A stretch of DNA of 64,000 nucleotides from Bacillus mojavensis RO-H-1 = KCTC 3706 (GTDB lineage Bacteria; Bacillota; Bacilli; Bacillales; Bacillaceae), in NCBI RefSeq assembly GCF_000245335.1, contig NZ_JH600305.1:264550-328549 (forward strand), written 5' to 3'. Below, one piece after another: positions 1 through 10,810 of this stretch (the first letter of the stretch is position 1; each line of letters begins with the position of its first letter). The notes beneath the pieces are model-generated. The model saw only the letters and a list, made by a program, of their open reading frames with translations. It did not search any database and was not told where the DNA came from. The position numbers were made by a program, and so were the translations under genes.

Positions 1-1
1 G

Positions 2-523
2 GACTATTTAGATCTATACCTCATTCACTGGCCTGTGGAAGGCAAATACAAAGAAGCTTGGAGAGCGCTTGAAACATTGTATAAAGAAGGCCGTGTCAAA
101 GCGATCGGTGTGAGCAATTTCCAAATCCATCATCTGGAGGATCTGCTGAAGGATGCTGAAATGAAGCCTATGATCAACCAAGTGGAATTCCACCCGCGTC
201 TCACGCAAAAAGAGCTGATGGCTTATTGCAAGAAGCAAGGCATACAAATGGAAGCATGGTCACCTTTAATGCAGGGGCAATTGCTTGATCATCCCGAACT
301 GACAGACATCGCGCAAGCTTATAACAAATCCGTCGCGCAAATCATTTTACGCTGGGATTTACAGCACGGCGTCATCACCATTCCTAAATCAACAAAGGAA
401 CATCGAATTAAAGCGAACGCGAACATATTTGATTTTGAATTATCACAGGAAGACATGAACCGTATTGATGCGTTGAATGAAAATCTGCGCGTCGGTCCTG
501 ATCCGGACAATTTCGATTTTTAA
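2..523 (+). CDS. ytbE: Aldo/keto reductase YtbE, 3' part only
   Basis: C-terminal 173 residues of an NAD(P)H-dependent aldo/keto reductase; the 5' end lies outside the window, and the reading frame is open from base 2. The family (about 280 residues, TIM barrel) reduces aldehydes and ketones in the cytosol. Visible family motifs are LIHWP near the start, GVSNF, NQVEFHP and the cofactor-binding IPKS segment near the end. The protein ends in the usual acidic tail and is followed by a strong terminator. It converges with coaE. Family assignment is secure; the gene name rests on synteny with B. subtilis, where ytbE precedes coaE. Confidence 0.9.
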   Translation, partial: DYLDLYLIHWPVEGKYKEAWRALETLYKEGRVKAIGVSNFQIHHLEDLLKDAEMKPMINQVEFHPRLTQKELMAYCKKQGIQMEAWSPLMQGQLLDHPELTDIAQAYNKSVAQIILRWDLQHGVITIPKSTKEHRIKANANIFDFELSQEDMNRIDALNENLRVGPDPDNFDF

Positions 524-527
524 TCAC

Positions 528-559
528 AAAAACACCGTTCATCAATGAACGGTGTTTTG
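528..559. terminator. Bidirectional terminator between ytbE and coaE
   Basis: Inverted repeat AACACCGTTCAT / ATGAACGGTGTT with an A-run before and a T-run after, so it can serve both ytbE (plus) and coaE (minus). Confidence 0.85.
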
Positions 560-1153
560 TTATGCCCAGCAGCTGAGAATTTCCTCAAGCTGCTGTTTTG
601 TCTCTTCGAGTGTGCCGCTGTTGTCTATTACGTTATCCGCTCTTGACACTTTTTCCTCTAATGGCATTTGGGAGCGGATCCGGCTAAGCGCTTCTTCTTC
701 CGTTAATTGGTTGCGCTTGATCAGACGCTCAAGCTGAAGCTCTTTTGTCACACTGACCACAATAATTTTATCAACTAAAGACTCCAATTTGCTTTCGAAC
801 AGTAGCGGGATATCTAATACCACAAATGTCTCCTGATTTGCAATGGACTCATCACGCCGCTTGAGCATTTCCTCTCTGACCGCAGGATGAACAATTGAAT
901 TCAAAGCAAGACGCTTCTGTTCATTTGTAAAGACCAGCGCTCCAAGCTTTCTTCTGTCTATATCACCATTTTCGAGCAGAATGTCTTCACCAAATTCGTC
1001 AATGATCTGCCGGTAGGCCGGCATCCCTATTTCTACCGCTTGTTTTGCAATAATATCCGCATCTATGACAGTGATTCCTTTATCTATCAGCATATTGGCA
1101 ACCGTACTTTTGCCGCTTGCTATTCCTCCCGTTAAACCAATGACTAAGGTCAA
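560..1153 (-). CDS. coaE: Dephospho-CoA kinase
   Basis: Phosphorylates the 3'-hydroxyl of dephospho-CoA with ATP, the last step of coenzyme A synthesis. The P-loop [12 protein letters not shown] sits at residues 6-17, and the DIPLLFES segment typical of CoaE lies mid-protein. I place the start at the TTG codon at 1153 (197 residues, MTLVIGL...), because the upstream GTG at 1162 lies against the ribosome binding site AAAGGAG; the TTG has an 8-nt spacing. It lies 15 bp downstream of ytaF and is probably the last gene of the polA-mutM-ytaF-coaE transcription unit. Confidence 0.95.
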   Translation of the reverse strand: MTLVIGLTGGIASGKSTVANMLIDKGITVIDADIIAKQAVEIGMPAYRQIIDEFGEDILLENGDIDRRKLGALVFTNEQKRLALNSIVHPAVREEMLKRRDESIANQETFVVLDIPLLFESKLESLVDKIIVVSVTKELQLERLIKRNQLTEEEALSRIRSQMPLEEKVSRADNVIDNSGTLEETKQQLEEILSCWA

Positions 1154-1168
1154 GAGATCCACTCCTTT

Positions 1169-1801
1169 TTACAATTTCCAGAGCCCGATCGTGATCAGCA
1201 GAAGGCCCGGCAAAAATGCCATTTTATCGATCCATCTCCATTTAGACAGAATATGTCCGGCATTGATGCCGACTGACACAAACAGCGAACTCATAATCGC
1301 GACGGTTATGCTCATCGCAATGGGAGAAAAACCGAGAATGGCCGCTCCCATTCCTGCTCCGAAGGCATCAATCGACAGGGCGAATCCCAATAACACCGCT
1401 TCAATTCCAGTAATCACACCGGATTTGTCGATATCCGCACTCATCGGTTTTCTCAAAATATGGATCACAATGCCCAATGACCGAACCTCTAAATTAAGCA
1501 GTGTTTTTTCATGCAATAGGTAGTCTTTGTCTTTTGCCGGCCTGAAAAATTGGTATAAAACCCATACGCCAATTCCAACCAATATTAACCCGCCAAGCTT
1601 CTCAGTCACATATACGGGAAAAAACTTGGTGAGAAAGCTTCCGATCAGCATGGAAATAAACATAACAGTGCCGGAACAGAAGGCAATGACGATAATGGCC
1701 TTTAGCGGTATCTTCATTTTTCGCAATCCATACGTAAATCCGACTGAAAAACTGTCCAAGCTGACAGCTAACGCCAGCAGCAGTATAGAAACCATTTGCA
1801 T
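1169..1801 (-). CDS. ytaF: Sporulation membrane protein YtaF (MntP/YtaF family)
   Basis: 210-residue integral membrane protein with about six hydrophobic helices. It has the internal duplication typical of the MntP-like family: the LAVSLDSFSVGFTYG segment near the N-terminus is echoed by LGFALSIDAFGAGMGA in the second half, each with a buried Asp. Homologs act as cation exporters or tellurium-resistance-like proteins. In B. subtilis YtaF is annotated as a sporulation membrane protein, and its exact substrate is not known to me. A 171-bp gap to mutM may hold its own promoter, but I saw no clear one. Confidence 0.85.
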   Translation of the reverse strand: MQMVSILLLALAVSLDSFSVGFTYGLRKMKIPLKAIIVIAFCSGTVMFISMLIGSFLTKFFPVYVTEKLGGLILVGIGVWVLYQFFRPAKDKDYLLHEKTLLNLEVRSLGIVIHILRKPMSADIDKSGVITGIEAVLLGFALSIDAFGAGMGAAILGFSPIAMSITVAIMSSLFVSVGINAGHILSKWRWIDKMAFLPGLLLITIGLWKL

Positions 1802-1972
1802 ATTCGTTTCTTCCTTTCTGTTGGTGCTCTTGTATCAGATGTTAAATGCCCAGAGATTCATCACAATCATGTATATGGAAAAGTGATAAATCCGTGTTTC
1901 CGAAAAACGGCACTTCCTCTATAACAGAGCTACTGATATATGCACCGACAGCTTGGACGATGAAGCATTATT

Positions 1973-2800
1973 CTATTTTTTCTGGCACTTGGCGCAAAAA
2001 TGCGTGCCTCTGCCTCCGACGACAATTTTTGTAATCATTGTTCCGCAATTTTTGCAGGGCTCATCTTTTTTTCCGTACACAAAATGCTGCAGCTGAAACA
2101 TTCCGATTTCTCCTTGGGAATTGATATACGACCGGACAGTGCTTCCGCCGGCATCAATCGCTTCCTGAAGGGTATTTTTAATTTCAGCATGAAGTTTTTT
2201 GATTTTTTGATCTGACAGCTGATTTGCTTTTGTCTCGGGATGAACGCCCGCTCTGAACAGAGCCTCGTCCACATAAATGTTTCCGAGTCCGACGACCGTT
2301 TTCTGATCCAGAAGAGCAGTTTTGACAGCTCGGTTTGTTTTCTCCAGCCGCGCTTTCAAATACGCACTCGTAAATTCTTCTGCATCCGGTTCGGGTCCGA
2401 GCTGAGAAAGCGGCAGCTCCCCTGCTTCCTCTCCCGGTTTAAATAAATGCATGGTTCCGAATTTCCGAACATCCCTGTAACGCAGCTGGGTTCCGTCCGT
2501 CATCGTAAAAATGACATGCACGTGTTTATCGTCCGGCTCCTCCTCTTGGTGAAGGCCGTACTTTCCTTCCATACGAAGGTGGGAGACCATGACATAATGA
2601 TCCAAGTTAAACAGTAAAAACTTTCCCCGTCTTCCGATGGACTGGATGGTTTCTCCTGCTAAGTTTCGCGCAAATTCCTCCGGTTCGGCAGGCCGTTTGA
2701 TGATATTCGGCCATCTGATCTCTACCGATTTGATTGTTTTTCCTCTTACAAGCCCGGTCAGAGTGCGCCGGACGGTTTCAACCTCTGGTAATTCCGGCAC
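1973..2800 (-). CDS. mutM: Formamidopyrimidine-DNA glycosylase
   Basis: Removes oxidised purines such as 8-oxoguanine from DNA and cuts the abasic site. After removal of Met the protein starts PELPEVETVRR, placing the catalytic Pro at the N-terminus. This fixes the start at the GTG codon at 2800 (275 residues); the two ATG codons just upstream would bury that Pro. The ribosome binding site AGGAAG is 8 nt upstream. A C-terminal zinc finger has Cys at about 249, 252, 269 and 272. The gene follows polA by 24 bp, so a base-excision glycosylase and the repair polymerase appear co-transcribed. Confidence 0.95.
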   Translation of the reverse strand: MPELPEVETVRRTLTGLVRGKTIKSVEIRWPNIIKRPAEPEEFARNLAGETIQSIGRRGKFLLFNLDHYVMVSHLRMEGKYGLHQEEEPDDKHVHVIFTMTDGTQLRYRDVRKFGTMHLFKPGEEAGELPLSQLGPEPDAEEFTSAYLKARLEKTNRAVKTALLDQKTVVGLGNIYVDEALFRAGVHPETKANQLSDQKIKKLHAEIKNTLQEAIDAGGSTVRSYINSQGEIGMFQLQHFVYGKKDEPCKNCGTMITKIVVGGRGTHFCAKCQKK

Positions 2801-2824
2801 ATCCATCACTTCCTTTATCTCTGT

Positions 2825-5467
2825 TTATTTCGCATCGTACCAGGATGGGCCTGAAGCAAAGTCCACCTTTAACGGCACATCTAATGCAAGCGCATGCTCC
2901 ATCACTTCTGGAACAAGCTTTTCAAGTATTTCAATTTCTTCCTTCGGCGCTTCAAAAATCAGTTCATCGTGCACTTGAAGCAGCAACCTTGCCTTCAGCT
3001 GCTTTTCTTTCAGCTTGGCTGCCATATCAATCATGGCTTTTTTAATAATATCCGCGGCACTTCCTTGAATTGGTGTATTCATTGCCGTCCGCTCCGCAAA
3101 GCTGCGGATATTAAAGTTTCGGCTCGTCAGTTCAGGGATATAACGGCGGCGATGCAGCAGCGTGGTTACGTAGCCTTTTTGCTTCGCGTCCTGCACCGAG
3201 TCCTCCATATACGCTTTGACACCCTTGAAGCTTTCCAAATATCGGTCGATGAATGCCCCGGCTTCTTTCCTCGTAATGCCGAGATTCTGTGAAAGCCCGT
3301 AATCACTGATGCCGTATACGATCCCGAAGTTGACCGCTTTCGCCTGGCGTCTCATCGCCGATGTCACTTCATCCTCAGCGACATGGAACACATCCATTGC
3401 TGTTTTTGTGTGAATATCCATATCGTTTGTAAAGGCTTCGATCAAATTTTCATCCTTTGAAATGTGGGCAAGCACCCGCAGCTCGATTTGCGAGTAATCA
3501 GCCGCAAAAATGAGCCAGTCTTTTTCAGACGGAACAAAGGCCTGGCGGATCTTGCGCCCTTCCTCAAGCCTGATCGGTATGTTTTGCAGGTTTGGATCAG
3601 TCGAGCTGAGGCGCCCTGTTTGCGTTAAGGCTTGGTTAAAGCGTGTATGCACCTTGTGTGTATCTTTTTTTGTCACCTTTAAAAGCCCTTCGATGTATGT
3701 CGATTGCAGCTTGCCTATTTGTCTGTACTGCAAAATATAGTCGACAATATCATGTTTGTCAGCCAGCTTTTCAAGCACATCAGCAGATGTTGAATAGCCT
3801 GTTTTCGTTTTCTTCACAACTGGCAGGCCGATCTTTTCAAACAGGATGACGCCGAGCTGTTTAGGAGAATTGATATTAAACGGTTCGCCCGCAATGTCAT
3901 GAATTTTTTCTTCATATTCCTTCAGCTTGGCGCTCAGTTCTTCTCCCATTCGTTTTAAGCGGTCAACATCAACCTTAACGCCTGTTGATTCCATTTCTCC
4001 GAGAATAAGCGCCAGCGGCATTTCCAGCTCCTCAAACAGCTCAAGCTGATCGTTGTTCTCCAGCTCCTGAACGAGCTTTTCCCGGAGGCTTTGAATGGCT
4101 AAAGCCTTTCTGACGAGATGCTCAGACAGTTCGCCTTCTGCCGGCACAGCGCGTTTTGCTCCCTTGCCGTAAACTGATTCATCACTTGAAACGATATGCA
4201 AGCCGTAATCCTTAGCCACACTGGCAACGTCGTCATACGAATTGCCCGGATTAATGATATAAGCGGCAAGAACCGTATCAAACTCTGCACCTTTCAGCTC
4301 AATGCCCTGCCAGCGCAAAGCCACGACAGCCCGCTTGCTGTCAAAGACCCATTTTTTCTGATCGTCATTTTCCACCCATTCTTTAAACACATCAGACTCG
4401 ACAGCAACGTCTTTTGGAATAAAGTAGGCTCCCGTTTCGTTCACTATCGAAAATCCGAGAATCGGCACTTCATGATAATTATCGCCAATCTGTTCAACGA
4501 CAAATGAAGATGGAGAAACCAATATATCGCTAGTCACGTCGGTGACTGTTTTAACATCAATTTCTTCTAAGGACTGATCTTGCTCCGCCTCTACACCGTC
4601 TTCCCCGAGCCGTTCAAGAAGCGTATTGAACCCAAGGTCCTTAAAGATGGCAATGACCTGTTCACGATTAAAGCCTTGATATTCCAGGCCCGAAACGGAT
4701 ACCTCAATCGGCGCATCGGTCATAATCGTTGCCAATTCCTTGCTCATCAAGGCCTGATCCTTAAATTCTTCAAGCTTTTCCTTGAGTTTTTTTCCGCTTA
4801 CCTCATCAATTGATTCGAGCAGCTTTTCAACAGAATGGAATTGCTTTAAAAGCTTAATCGCGGTTTTCTCCCCGACACCCGGCACACCCGGGATGTTGTC
4901 AGAGGAATCCCCCATTAAACCCTTCATATCAATAATTTGGTCAGGCGTGAGTCCGTATTTCTCCTGGACGTGCTCTGGTGTGTAAAACTCAACATCGGTA
5001 ATTCCTTTTCTCGTAATAGCAACCGTCGTCTGATCTGTTGCCAGCTGTGTTAAATCCTTATCTCCCGAGAAAACCTTTACCTCAAAGCCTTCCTTTTCAG
5101 CCGATTTCGCGAGTGTGCCGATAATGTCGTCAGCTTCGTATTGTTCCAGTTCGTAGCGGCTGATTTGATAGGCATCAAGCAGCTCGCGGATAAACGGCAT
5201 TTGTTCTGAAAGCTCAGGCGGGGTTTTCTGTCTTCCGCCTTTATACTCTTTAAATGTGCCGTGACGAAACGTCGTTTTCCCGGCATCAAACGCAACCAGC
5301 ATATGCGTCGGCTTTTCATCCTCAAGCATTTTCATCAAAATCATCGCAAAACCGTAAACTGCATTTGTATGAATTCCTTTATCATTGCTTAACAGCGGCA
5401 ATGCAAAAAACGCCCGGTAAGCCAGACTGTTTCCGTCTACAAGCACTAATTTTTTTCGTTCCGTCAT
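2825..5467 (-). CDS. polA: DNA polymerase I
   Basis: 880-residue family A polymerase that fills gaps and removes RNA primers and damaged strands. Domains in order: a 5' nuclease (about 1-290, with DGNSLAYRAFFA and DKDLTQL), a degenerate 3'-5' exonuclease-like region (about 310-470), and the polymerase domain (about 480-880) with DYSQIELRVLAHI, the O-helix region RRQAKAVNFGIVYG and QVHDELIFEAP. The 3'-5' region lacks the usual DxE metal-binding motif at its start, as known for Bacillus PolA, so proofreading is probably absent. First gene of the polA-mutM-ytaF-coaE group. Confidence 0.97.
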   Translation of the reverse strand: MTERKKLVLVDGNSLAYRAFFALPLLSNDKGIHTNAVYGFAMILMKMLEDEKPTHMLVAFDAGKTTFRHGTFKEYKGGRQKTPPELSEQMPFIRELLDAYQISRYELEQYEADDIIGTLAKSAEKEGFEVKVFSGDKDLTQLATDQTTVAITRKGITDVEFYTPEHVQEKYGLTPDQIIDMKGLMGDSSDNIPGVPGVGEKTAIKLLKQFHSVEKLLESIDEVSGKKLKEKLEEFKDQALMSKELATIMTDAPIEVSVSGLEYQGFNREQVIAIFKDLGFNTLLERLGEDGVEAEQDQSLEEIDVKTVTDVTSDILVSPSSFVVEQIGDNYHEVPILGFSIVNETGAYFIPKDVAVESDVFKEWVENDDQKKWVFDSKRAVVALRWQGIELKGAEFDTVLAAYIINPGNSYDDVASVAKDYGLHIVSSDESVYGKGAKRAVPAEGELSEHLVRKALAIQSLREKLVQELENNDQLELFEELEMPLALILGEMESTGVKVDVDRLKRMGEELSAKLKEYEEKIHDIAGEPFNINSPKQLGVILFEKIGLPVVKKTKTGYSTSADVLEKLADKHDIVDYILQYRQIGKLQSTYIEGLLKVTKKDTHKVHTRFNQALTQTGRLSSTDPNLQNIPIRLEEGRKIRQAFVPSEKDWLIFAADYSQIELRVLAHISKDENLIEAFTNDMDIHTKTAMDVFHVAEDEVTSAMRRQAKAVNFGIVYGISDYGLSQNLGITRKEAGAFIDRYLESFKGVKAYMEDSVQDAKQKGYVTTLLHRRRYIPELTSRNFNIRSFAERTAMNTPIQGSAADIIKKAMIDMAAKLKEKQLKARLLLQVHDELIFEAPKEEIEILEKLVPEVMEHALALDVPLKVDFASGPSWYDAK

Positions 5468-5590
5468 TCAATATCCTCCTAAGAAGCAACAGCTCCTGCT
5501 TCCATTCATCTCATAATAATAGTCTATAGCTTCTCTTATTTTAACAAAGTTCAATTTGAAAGGAAAATACGCGAACCGATGAGAACACAC

Positions 5591-5626
5591 AAAAAAGGAC
5601 GGGAACACAAAAAGGTTCCCGCCGTC
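5591..5626 (-). terminator. Terminator downstream of phoR
   Basis: GGCGGGAAC and GTTCCCGTCC form a stem in the minus direction, followed by a run of six T. It separates phoPR from polA; polA promoter sequences must lie between here and 5467. Confidence 0.8.
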
Positions 5627-5716
5627 AAAATTGGCTCCTTGGATGAAGGGGTTCTACTACATCCTACCAGCATAGGTTTAACAGTGCATGAAGATATTGT
5701 TAAAGCTTTGTAAACA

Positions 5717-7456
5717 TTAGACAGGCTTTTCAGCAGCCCACTTCAGCGTCACAGTAAACACAGTACCGCGGCCCGGCTCGCTAGTCACATCGATTTTTCC
5801 TTCATGAGCCTCTATTAAATGCTTTACAATTGCAAGACCGAGACCGGTCCCTCCCGAGTTTCTGCTTCTATCTTTATCAACGCGGTAAAACCGTTCAAAG
5901 ATGCGGGGAATTTCTTCTTTCTGGATGCCGATCCCGGTATCGGAAACTTCAATCTGAATCTCTGTTTCACCCGGCTTGACATTGATAGCTACCGATCCCT
6001 TCTCCGGTGTATAGGTTAATGCATTGTTTACGAGATTCAAAAACACCTGTTTTAGCCGGTACGGGTCGCCCGCTACATAGAGAGGGTCTTTCGGAACGTT
6101 CAGCTGTAAAGAGATACCTTTCTCCGTCGCTTTATGCTTAAGCAGCGTCTCAATATCAGCCAGCATTTTCGCTGCATCGAACGTTTCGATGCTGAGCGTA
6201 AAGTTTTGCTGCTCAATCTTAGAAAGATCTAGCAAATCCTGCACCAATGATTGAAGCCTTTTGCTTTCCTTTAAAATAATCGATAGAAATTCTGAAAGCG
6301 CCTCTTTATCCTCCATCGCCCCGTCTAATAGCGTTTCCGTAAACCCTTTGATCGATGTAATCGGTGTTTTCAGCTCATGAGAAACGTTGGCCACAAAATC
6401 TTTTCTCATCTGCTCTAATTTTTTCGTTTCCGTCATGTCATGAAAAACGAGCACGATCCCTTTCCATTCATCATCCGGCCCCATAATAGGAACGCCGTCC
6501 ACTTCAAAATAACGCCTTTCAATTTTGATCGGAAGTCTTAATAGCTTGCATTTCTTCGTCTCAGTCATAAAAATGTCTTCGACAAGCTGGATCACTTCTT
6601 CATGTTCAAATGCATCATGATAAAGACGGCGCAGCATCTGATTCGGATTGACATGAAACTGCTTCGCGTAAGACCTGTTGACGAGATTGATAAAACCTCT
6701 TCCATCAATCATAATCAGCCCGGAGCCGATGTTTTCAATCACAGTCAGCAGACGGTCGCGCTGCATTTCCTGCGTCCTCGTCATTTCCATCAGATCAACG
6801 GCAAGGCTGTTCATGGCCCGGCCAAGCTTGTCAGAACGCCTGATATAACCGCCGTATGTACGGGCATCGTAATTCCCCTTGGACAGCTCTGTTGCCATGT
6901 TTGTGGCTGCTTCAATAGATCTTTTGTAGCGAGAGGTCATATTAGAATAAAAGAAAACAATAATTATAAAAGCGGTACAAAGACTGGCTGTCAGCATGCC
7001 CCACATCTCGCCATTCAGACCTGAGCTTTCTTCACGGGAAGTAAGCAGCACATACCCCGTTTTTTCGCCTTTGCTCCTAAGCGAAAGCCCATAATAAAGC
7101 ATATTCTCCTCTTTCGCGAGAACTCCCTCATGACCGGAGACAAGCGCCTGCACCTGCGAAGAATCCGCCGCGCTGCCGTCAGACCCGTACAGCACCTTTC
7201 CTTCTGTATCGATAACGGAGGCTTCTACATCAAGCGCACTGCCTGCATCTTTAATGACTTTCTCATTTGCCTGGTCATTCAGATTGCCGGCATCAAGCAG
7301 CGAAGCCATGTATTTGGCTTCCTTTTCAATGTGTTCCTCCGATTTTTTTTGATCAGAAGATTCAAAGAGCTGCTGTAAAAACAGCCCGAGTACACTAAAC
7401 ACCACAATCATACAGACAACAAGCACAGAAAAAAGGCGCACACGATATTTAATCAT
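5717..7456 (-). CDS. phoR: Phosphate-starvation sensor histidine kinase
   Basis: 579-residue membrane kinase that autophosphorylates and activates PhoP under phosphate limitation. Transmembrane segments at about 8-30 and 151-171 enclose an extracytoplasmic sensor region. A HAMP linker (about 172-225) and a PAS domain (about 235-340) follow. The phosphoacceptor His is at residue 360 in [11 protein letters not shown], and the ATP-binding domain shows [17 protein letters not shown] and [13 protein letters not shown]. The start overlaps the end of phoP by 8 bp, so the two are translationally coupled. Confidence 0.96.
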   Translation of the reverse strand: MIKYRVRLFSVLVVCMIVVFSVLGLFLQQLFESSDQKKSEEHIEKEAKYMASLLDAGNLNDQANEKVIKDAGSALDVEASVIDTEGKVLYGSDGSAADSSQVQALVSGHEGVLAKEENMLYYGLSLRSKGEKTGYVLLTSREESSGLNGEMWGMLTASLCTAFIIIVFFYSNMTSRYKRSIEAATNMATELSKGNYDARTYGGYIRRSDKLGRAMNSLAVDLMEMTRTQEMQRDRLLTVIENIGSGLIMIDGRGFINLVNRSYAKQFHVNPNQMLRRLYHDAFEHEEVIQLVEDIFMTETKKCKLLRLPIKIERRYFEVDGVPIMGPDDEWKGIVLVFHDMTETKKLEQMRKDFVANVSHELKTPITSIKGFTETLLDGAMEDKEALSEFLSIILKESKRLQSLVQDLLDLSKIEQQNFTLSIETFDAAKMLADIETLLKHKATEKGISLQLNVPKDPLYVAGDPYRLKQVFLNLVNNALTYTPEKGSVAINVKPGETEIQIEVSDTGIGIQKEEIPRIFERFYRVDKDRSRNSGGTGLGLAIVKHLIEAHEGKIDVTSEPGRGTVFTVTLKWAAEKPV

Positions 7457-8171
7457 TCATTTTTGGCTCCTCCAATTTATACCCCAATCCCCTAATGGTT
7501 TTAATATAGATCGGTTTTTTTGTATTCGTTTCAATTTTGTCTCGAAGATGGCTGATATGCACATCAACAATTCTCGTATCTCCGGCAAAATCGTAATTCC
7601 AGACAGCGCTCAGAAGCAAATCTCTCGTCAGCACTCTGCCTTTATGTCTGCCTAAATACAAAAGCAGCTCAAATTCTTTCGGTGTCAGCTCAAGCTGATT
7701 TTCTTTAAAATAAGCTTCATAGTGATCGGGCAGGATCTTCAAATCGCCGATAACAATCTGCCCTTCGGTTTCCTCGTTTTTCATGTCATTAGAGGGTGCA
7801 GCCATTTCAGAACGCCTTAAAATAGCTTTTACTCTTGCATTGACTTCTCGAGGACTGAAAGGCTTGGTCATATAATCATCAGCACCAAGCTCAAGCCCTA
7901 GTACTTTGTCAAATTCTTCATCCTTCGCAGTCAGCATTAAAATAGGAAACATGAGTTTTTGCTGTCTCAGCTGCTTGCATACTTCAATTCCATCCAGCTT
8001 TGGAAGCATCACATCAAGCACAATCAAATCAGGATTTTCTGTTTCCGCCCTTTTGAGTGCTTCTTCTCCATCCGAAGCAGTAATAACCTCATAGCCTGAT
8101 CGCTCCAAATTGTACTGCAAAAGTGTAACGATAGATTCTTCATCATCCACAACTAAAATTTTCTTGTTCAT
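7449..8171 (-). CDS. phoP: Phosphate-starvation response regulator
   Basis: 240-residue OmpR-type regulator. The receiver domain has the acidic pair DD at 9-10, the phosphoacceptor Asp53 in VLDVMLPK, and a conserved Lys in MTKPF. The C-terminal winged helix contains the recognition region [16 protein letters not shown]. Phosphorylated PhoP controls phosphate-uptake and teichoic/teichuronic acid genes. It shares a transcript with phoR. A cre-like sequence lies upstream at 8331-8344. Confidence 0.96.
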   Translation of the reverse strand: MNKKILVVDDEESIVTLLQYNLERSGYEVITASDGEEALKRAETENPDLIVLDVMLPKLDGIEVCKQLRQQKLMFPILMLTAKDEEFDKVLGLELGADDYMTKPFSPREVNARVKAILRRSEMAAPSNDMKNEETEGQIVIGDLKILPDHYEAYFKENQLELTPKEFELLLYLGRHKGRVLTRDLLLSAVWNYDFAGDTRIVDVHISHLRDKIETNTKKPIYIKTIRGLGYKLEEPKMND

Positions 8172-8330
8172 GCTGTGCCTCCAGTATCTTAATTCCCCGA
8201 CATCCTATTTCTCTATTTTATGTCATCTTACCATGTTTCATGATTTTATTTTATCGAAAGCCGGACATTCCGACAATTCGCCTTTTACATCATTTTAAAA
8301 GAAAAATACAAGAGGCAGCTGAGGAATAAA

Positions 8331-8344
8331 GGGGAGCGCTTTCA
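8331..8344 (-). promoter_or_regulatory. Possible cre site upstream of phoP
   Basis: Minus-strand TGAAAGCGCTCCCC fits the CcpA operator consensus TGWAANCGNTNWCA at 12 of 14 positions. CcpA repression of phoPR is established in B. subtilis. The 225-bp region between mdh and phoP otherwise holds the mdh terminator and the phoP promoter region, where I could not fix one -10/-35 pair. Confidence 0.5.
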
Positions 8345-8352
8345 TTTGTAAT

Positions 8353-8393
8353 AAAAAGAGAAAGGCTTCGATTAAATCAGCCTTTCTCTTTTT
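8353..8393. terminator. Terminator after mdh
   Basis: AAAGAGAAAGGCT pairs with AGCCTTTCTCTTT around a loop, flanked by A-run and T-run. It ends the citZ-icd-mdh transcript just before phoP. Confidence 0.85.
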
Positions 8394-8396
8394 ATT

Positions 8397-9335
8397 TTAG
8401 GATAATACTTTCATCACATTTTTGACAGATTCAACTGATTTATTCAGCTGTTCTTTTTCGTACTCTGTCAATTCAAGCTCAATGATTTGTTCAAGTCCGT
8501 TTCCGCCAACAATTGTCGGAACACCAAGGTAAATGCCTTCATAGCCGTATTCCCCTTCAAGATAAGCAATTGTCGGAAGGACGCGGCGCTGATCTTTTAA
8601 GATCGCTTCGATCATTTCTGTCAGAGAAGCCGCAGGCGCATAATACGCGCTTCCGTTTCCTAAAAGATTCACGATCTCGCCGCCGCCTTTTCTTGTGCGC
8701 TCCACAATGGCGTCAATCCGGTCTTTTGGAATGAGGGTTTCAAGCGGGATACCGCCAGCATAAGAATAACGTACAAGCGGCACCATATCGTCACCGTGTC
8801 CGCCGAGAACAAAACCAGTCACATCTTTCACTGACAAGTTTAATTCCTCCGCCACAAACGTTCTGAATCTTGCCGTATCAAGCACACCTGATTGGCCGAT
8901 TACGCGCTCTTTCGGGAAGCCAGACTCTTTATATACTGCGTATGTCATTGCATCAACAGGGTTTGTCAAAACCACAATGATAGAGTCAGGAGAATATTTC
9001 ACGATTTCTCGTGTAACGCTTCTCATAATTTTTTCGTTTGTAGAGACTAGATCATCCCTGCTCATACCAGGTTTTCTTGCGATACCGGCTGTAATGACAA
9101 CAATGTCAGAACCCGCGGTATCCTCATAATTAGATGTACCCGTAATTTTCGCGTCAAAGCCTTGAACCGGGCTGGCTTCCAGCATATCAAGGGCTTTTCC
9201 TTTCGTCGGGTTCTCTAATTGCGGGATATCAACGAGAACAACGTCCGCCAGCTCTTTTTGAGCGGTTAAGAAAGCTGTTGTCGCTCCGGTAAAACCTGCT
9301 CCGATAACAGAAACTTTTTTACGAGTATTTCCCAT
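8397..9335 (-). CDS. mdh: Malate dehydrogenase
   Basis: 312-residue LDH-like malate dehydrogenase that oxidises malate to oxaloacetate with NAD+ in the TCA cycle. It shows the dinucleotide-binding GAGFTGA near residue 12, the substrate-binding RDDLVSTN segment, and the catalytic His in GGHGDDMVP. It is the third gene of the citZ-icd-mdh operon, 43 bp after icd, with its own ribosome binding site (GGAGAAGAGAG). Confidence 0.97.
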   Translation of the reverse strand: MGNTRKKVSVIGAGFTGATTAFLTAQKELADVVLVDIPQLENPTKGKALDMLEASPVQGFDAKITGTSNYEDTAGSDIVVITAGIARKPGMSRDDLVSTNEKIMRSVTREIVKYSPDSIIVVLTNPVDAMTYAVYKESGFPKERVIGQSGVLDTARFRTFVAEELNLSVKDVTGFVLGGHGDDMVPLVRYSYAGGIPLETLIPKDRIDAIVERTRKGGGEIVNLLGNGSAYYAPAASLTEMIEAILKDQRRVLPTIAYLEGEYGYEGIYLGVPTIVGGNGLEQIIELELTEYEKEQLNKSVESVKNVMKVLS

Positions 9336-9378
9336 GTCTCTCTTCTCCTTTATGGCTAATTTTAGGCTTTTTCCTAGC

Positions 9379-10650
9379 TTAGTCCATGTTTTTAATTAAT
9401 TCTTCTCCGAACTCTGAACATTTAACTTCAGTCGCGCCGTCCATTAATCTGGCAAAATCGTAAGTTACGACTTTAGAAGCGATTGTTTTTTCCATAGATG
9501 TAATGATTAAATCAGCCGCTTCATTCCATCCTAAATGCTCAAGAAGCAGCACACCTGAAAGAATAACTGAAGATGGGTTTACCTTATCAAGTCCGGCGTA
9601 TTTAGGAGCCGTTCCATGTGTCGCCTCGAAAATCGCATGTCCTGTTTCGTAGTTGATGTTCGCACCAGGAGCAATACCGATTCCGCCTACTTGCGCCGCA
9701 AGAGCGTCAGAAATATAGTCTCCGTTAAGGTTCATTGTTGCAACAACATCAAATTCGCTTGGACGTGTCAGGATCTGCTGAAGGAAAATATCAGCAATGC
9801 TGTCTTTGATAATGATTTTGCCTGCTGCTTCTGCTTCGCTTTGCGCTTTATTAGCGGCGTCTTTTCCGTCTTTTTCAGCAATGCGGTCATATTCAGCCCA
9901 TGTGAAGACTTTTTCGCCGTATTCTCTCTCTGCAAGCTCATAGCCCCAGTTTTTGAAGGCGCCTTCCGTGAACTTCATGATGTTTCCTTTGTGTACAAGC
10001 GTTACAGACTTGCGGCCGTGCTCAATCGCATAATCAATTGCCGCTCTGACCAGACGGCTTGTTCCTTCTTCAGAAACAGGCTTAATACCGATACCTGACG
10101 TTTCAGGGAAACGAATTTTGTTGACATTCAATTCATTTTGCAGGAAACTGATGAGCTTTTGCACTTCTTCAGAGCCTTTTGCGTACTCGATGCCTGCGTA
10201 AATATCTTCTGTATTTTCACGGAAGATGACCATGTCAGTATCTTCAGGGCGTTTTACCGGAGACGGCACTCCAGTAAAATATCTTACCGGTCTCAGGCAA
10301 ACGAATAGGTCAAGCTCTTGTCTTAGCGCTACGTTCAAAGAACGGATACCGCCGCCGACAGGTGTCGTTAACGGGCCTTTAATCGCGATGAAATATTCGC
10401 GGATGACATCTAATGTTTCAGCAGGAAGCCACTCACCTGTTTTATTATAAGCCTTTTCTCCGGCATAAACTTCTTTCCACGTAATTTTCTTTTCACCTTT
10501 ATATGCTTTTTCTACTGCGGCTTCCAAAACTTTTGAAGCCGCATTCCAAATATCAGGACCGGTTCCGTCTCCTTCAATAAACGGGATAATCGGGTTGTTT
10601 GGTACGTTTAATACTCCATTAGAGACTGTAATTTTTTCACCTTGTGCCAC
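9379..10650 (-). CDS. icd: Isocitrate dehydrogenase (NADP+)
   Basis: 423-residue dehydrogenase converting isocitrate to 2-oxoglutarate. The segment [13 protein letters not shown] holds the substrate-binding Ser and Arg residues; [12 protein letters not shown] and HGTAPKYAG are further family motifs. It lies 160 bp downstream of citZ. That gap has an imperfect hairpin (10771-10801, GAGGCT/AGCCTC with a weak T-run), so part of the citZ transcripts may end there and icd may also use its own promoter. Confidence 0.97.
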   Translation of the reverse strand: MAQGEKITVSNGVLNVPNNPIIPFIEGDGTGPDIWNAASKVLEAAVEKAYKGEKKITWKEVYAGEKAYNKTGEWLPAETLDVIREYFIAIKGPLTTPVGGGIRSLNVALRQELDLFVCLRPVRYFTGVPSPVKRPEDTDMVIFRENTEDIYAGIEYAKGSEEVQKLISFLQNELNVNKIRFPETSGIGIKPVSEEGTSRLVRAAIDYAIEHGRKSVTLVHKGNIMKFTEGAFKNWGYELAEREYGEKVFTWAEYDRIAEKDGKDAANKAQSEAEAAGKIIIKDSIADIFLQQILTRPSEFDVVATMNLNGDYISDALAAQVGGIGIAPGANINYETGHAIFEATHGTAPKYAGLDKVNPSSVILSGVLLLEHLGWNEAADLIITSMEKTIASKVVTYDFARLMDGATEVKCSEFGEELIKNMD

Positions 10651-10810
10651 AATAAAAACCTCCCAGTATGTAATTCATATTTAGAAAACATTTTATTTTT
10701 CTTATATAGAAAACAAAATGATTTTTCTTAACATTCTAAAGTGTAAACTACCTTTGATGTTCTGAACAAGAGGCTAACTTCATTACCATAAGCCAGCCTC
10801 CCATGGTTCT

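Noticed and set aside
2734..3292. Plus-strand open frames of 100-130 codons across polA and mutM
   Set aside because: They lie antisense to strongly conserved enzymes and follow the third-position pattern of those genes; no ribosome binding site or family resemblance.
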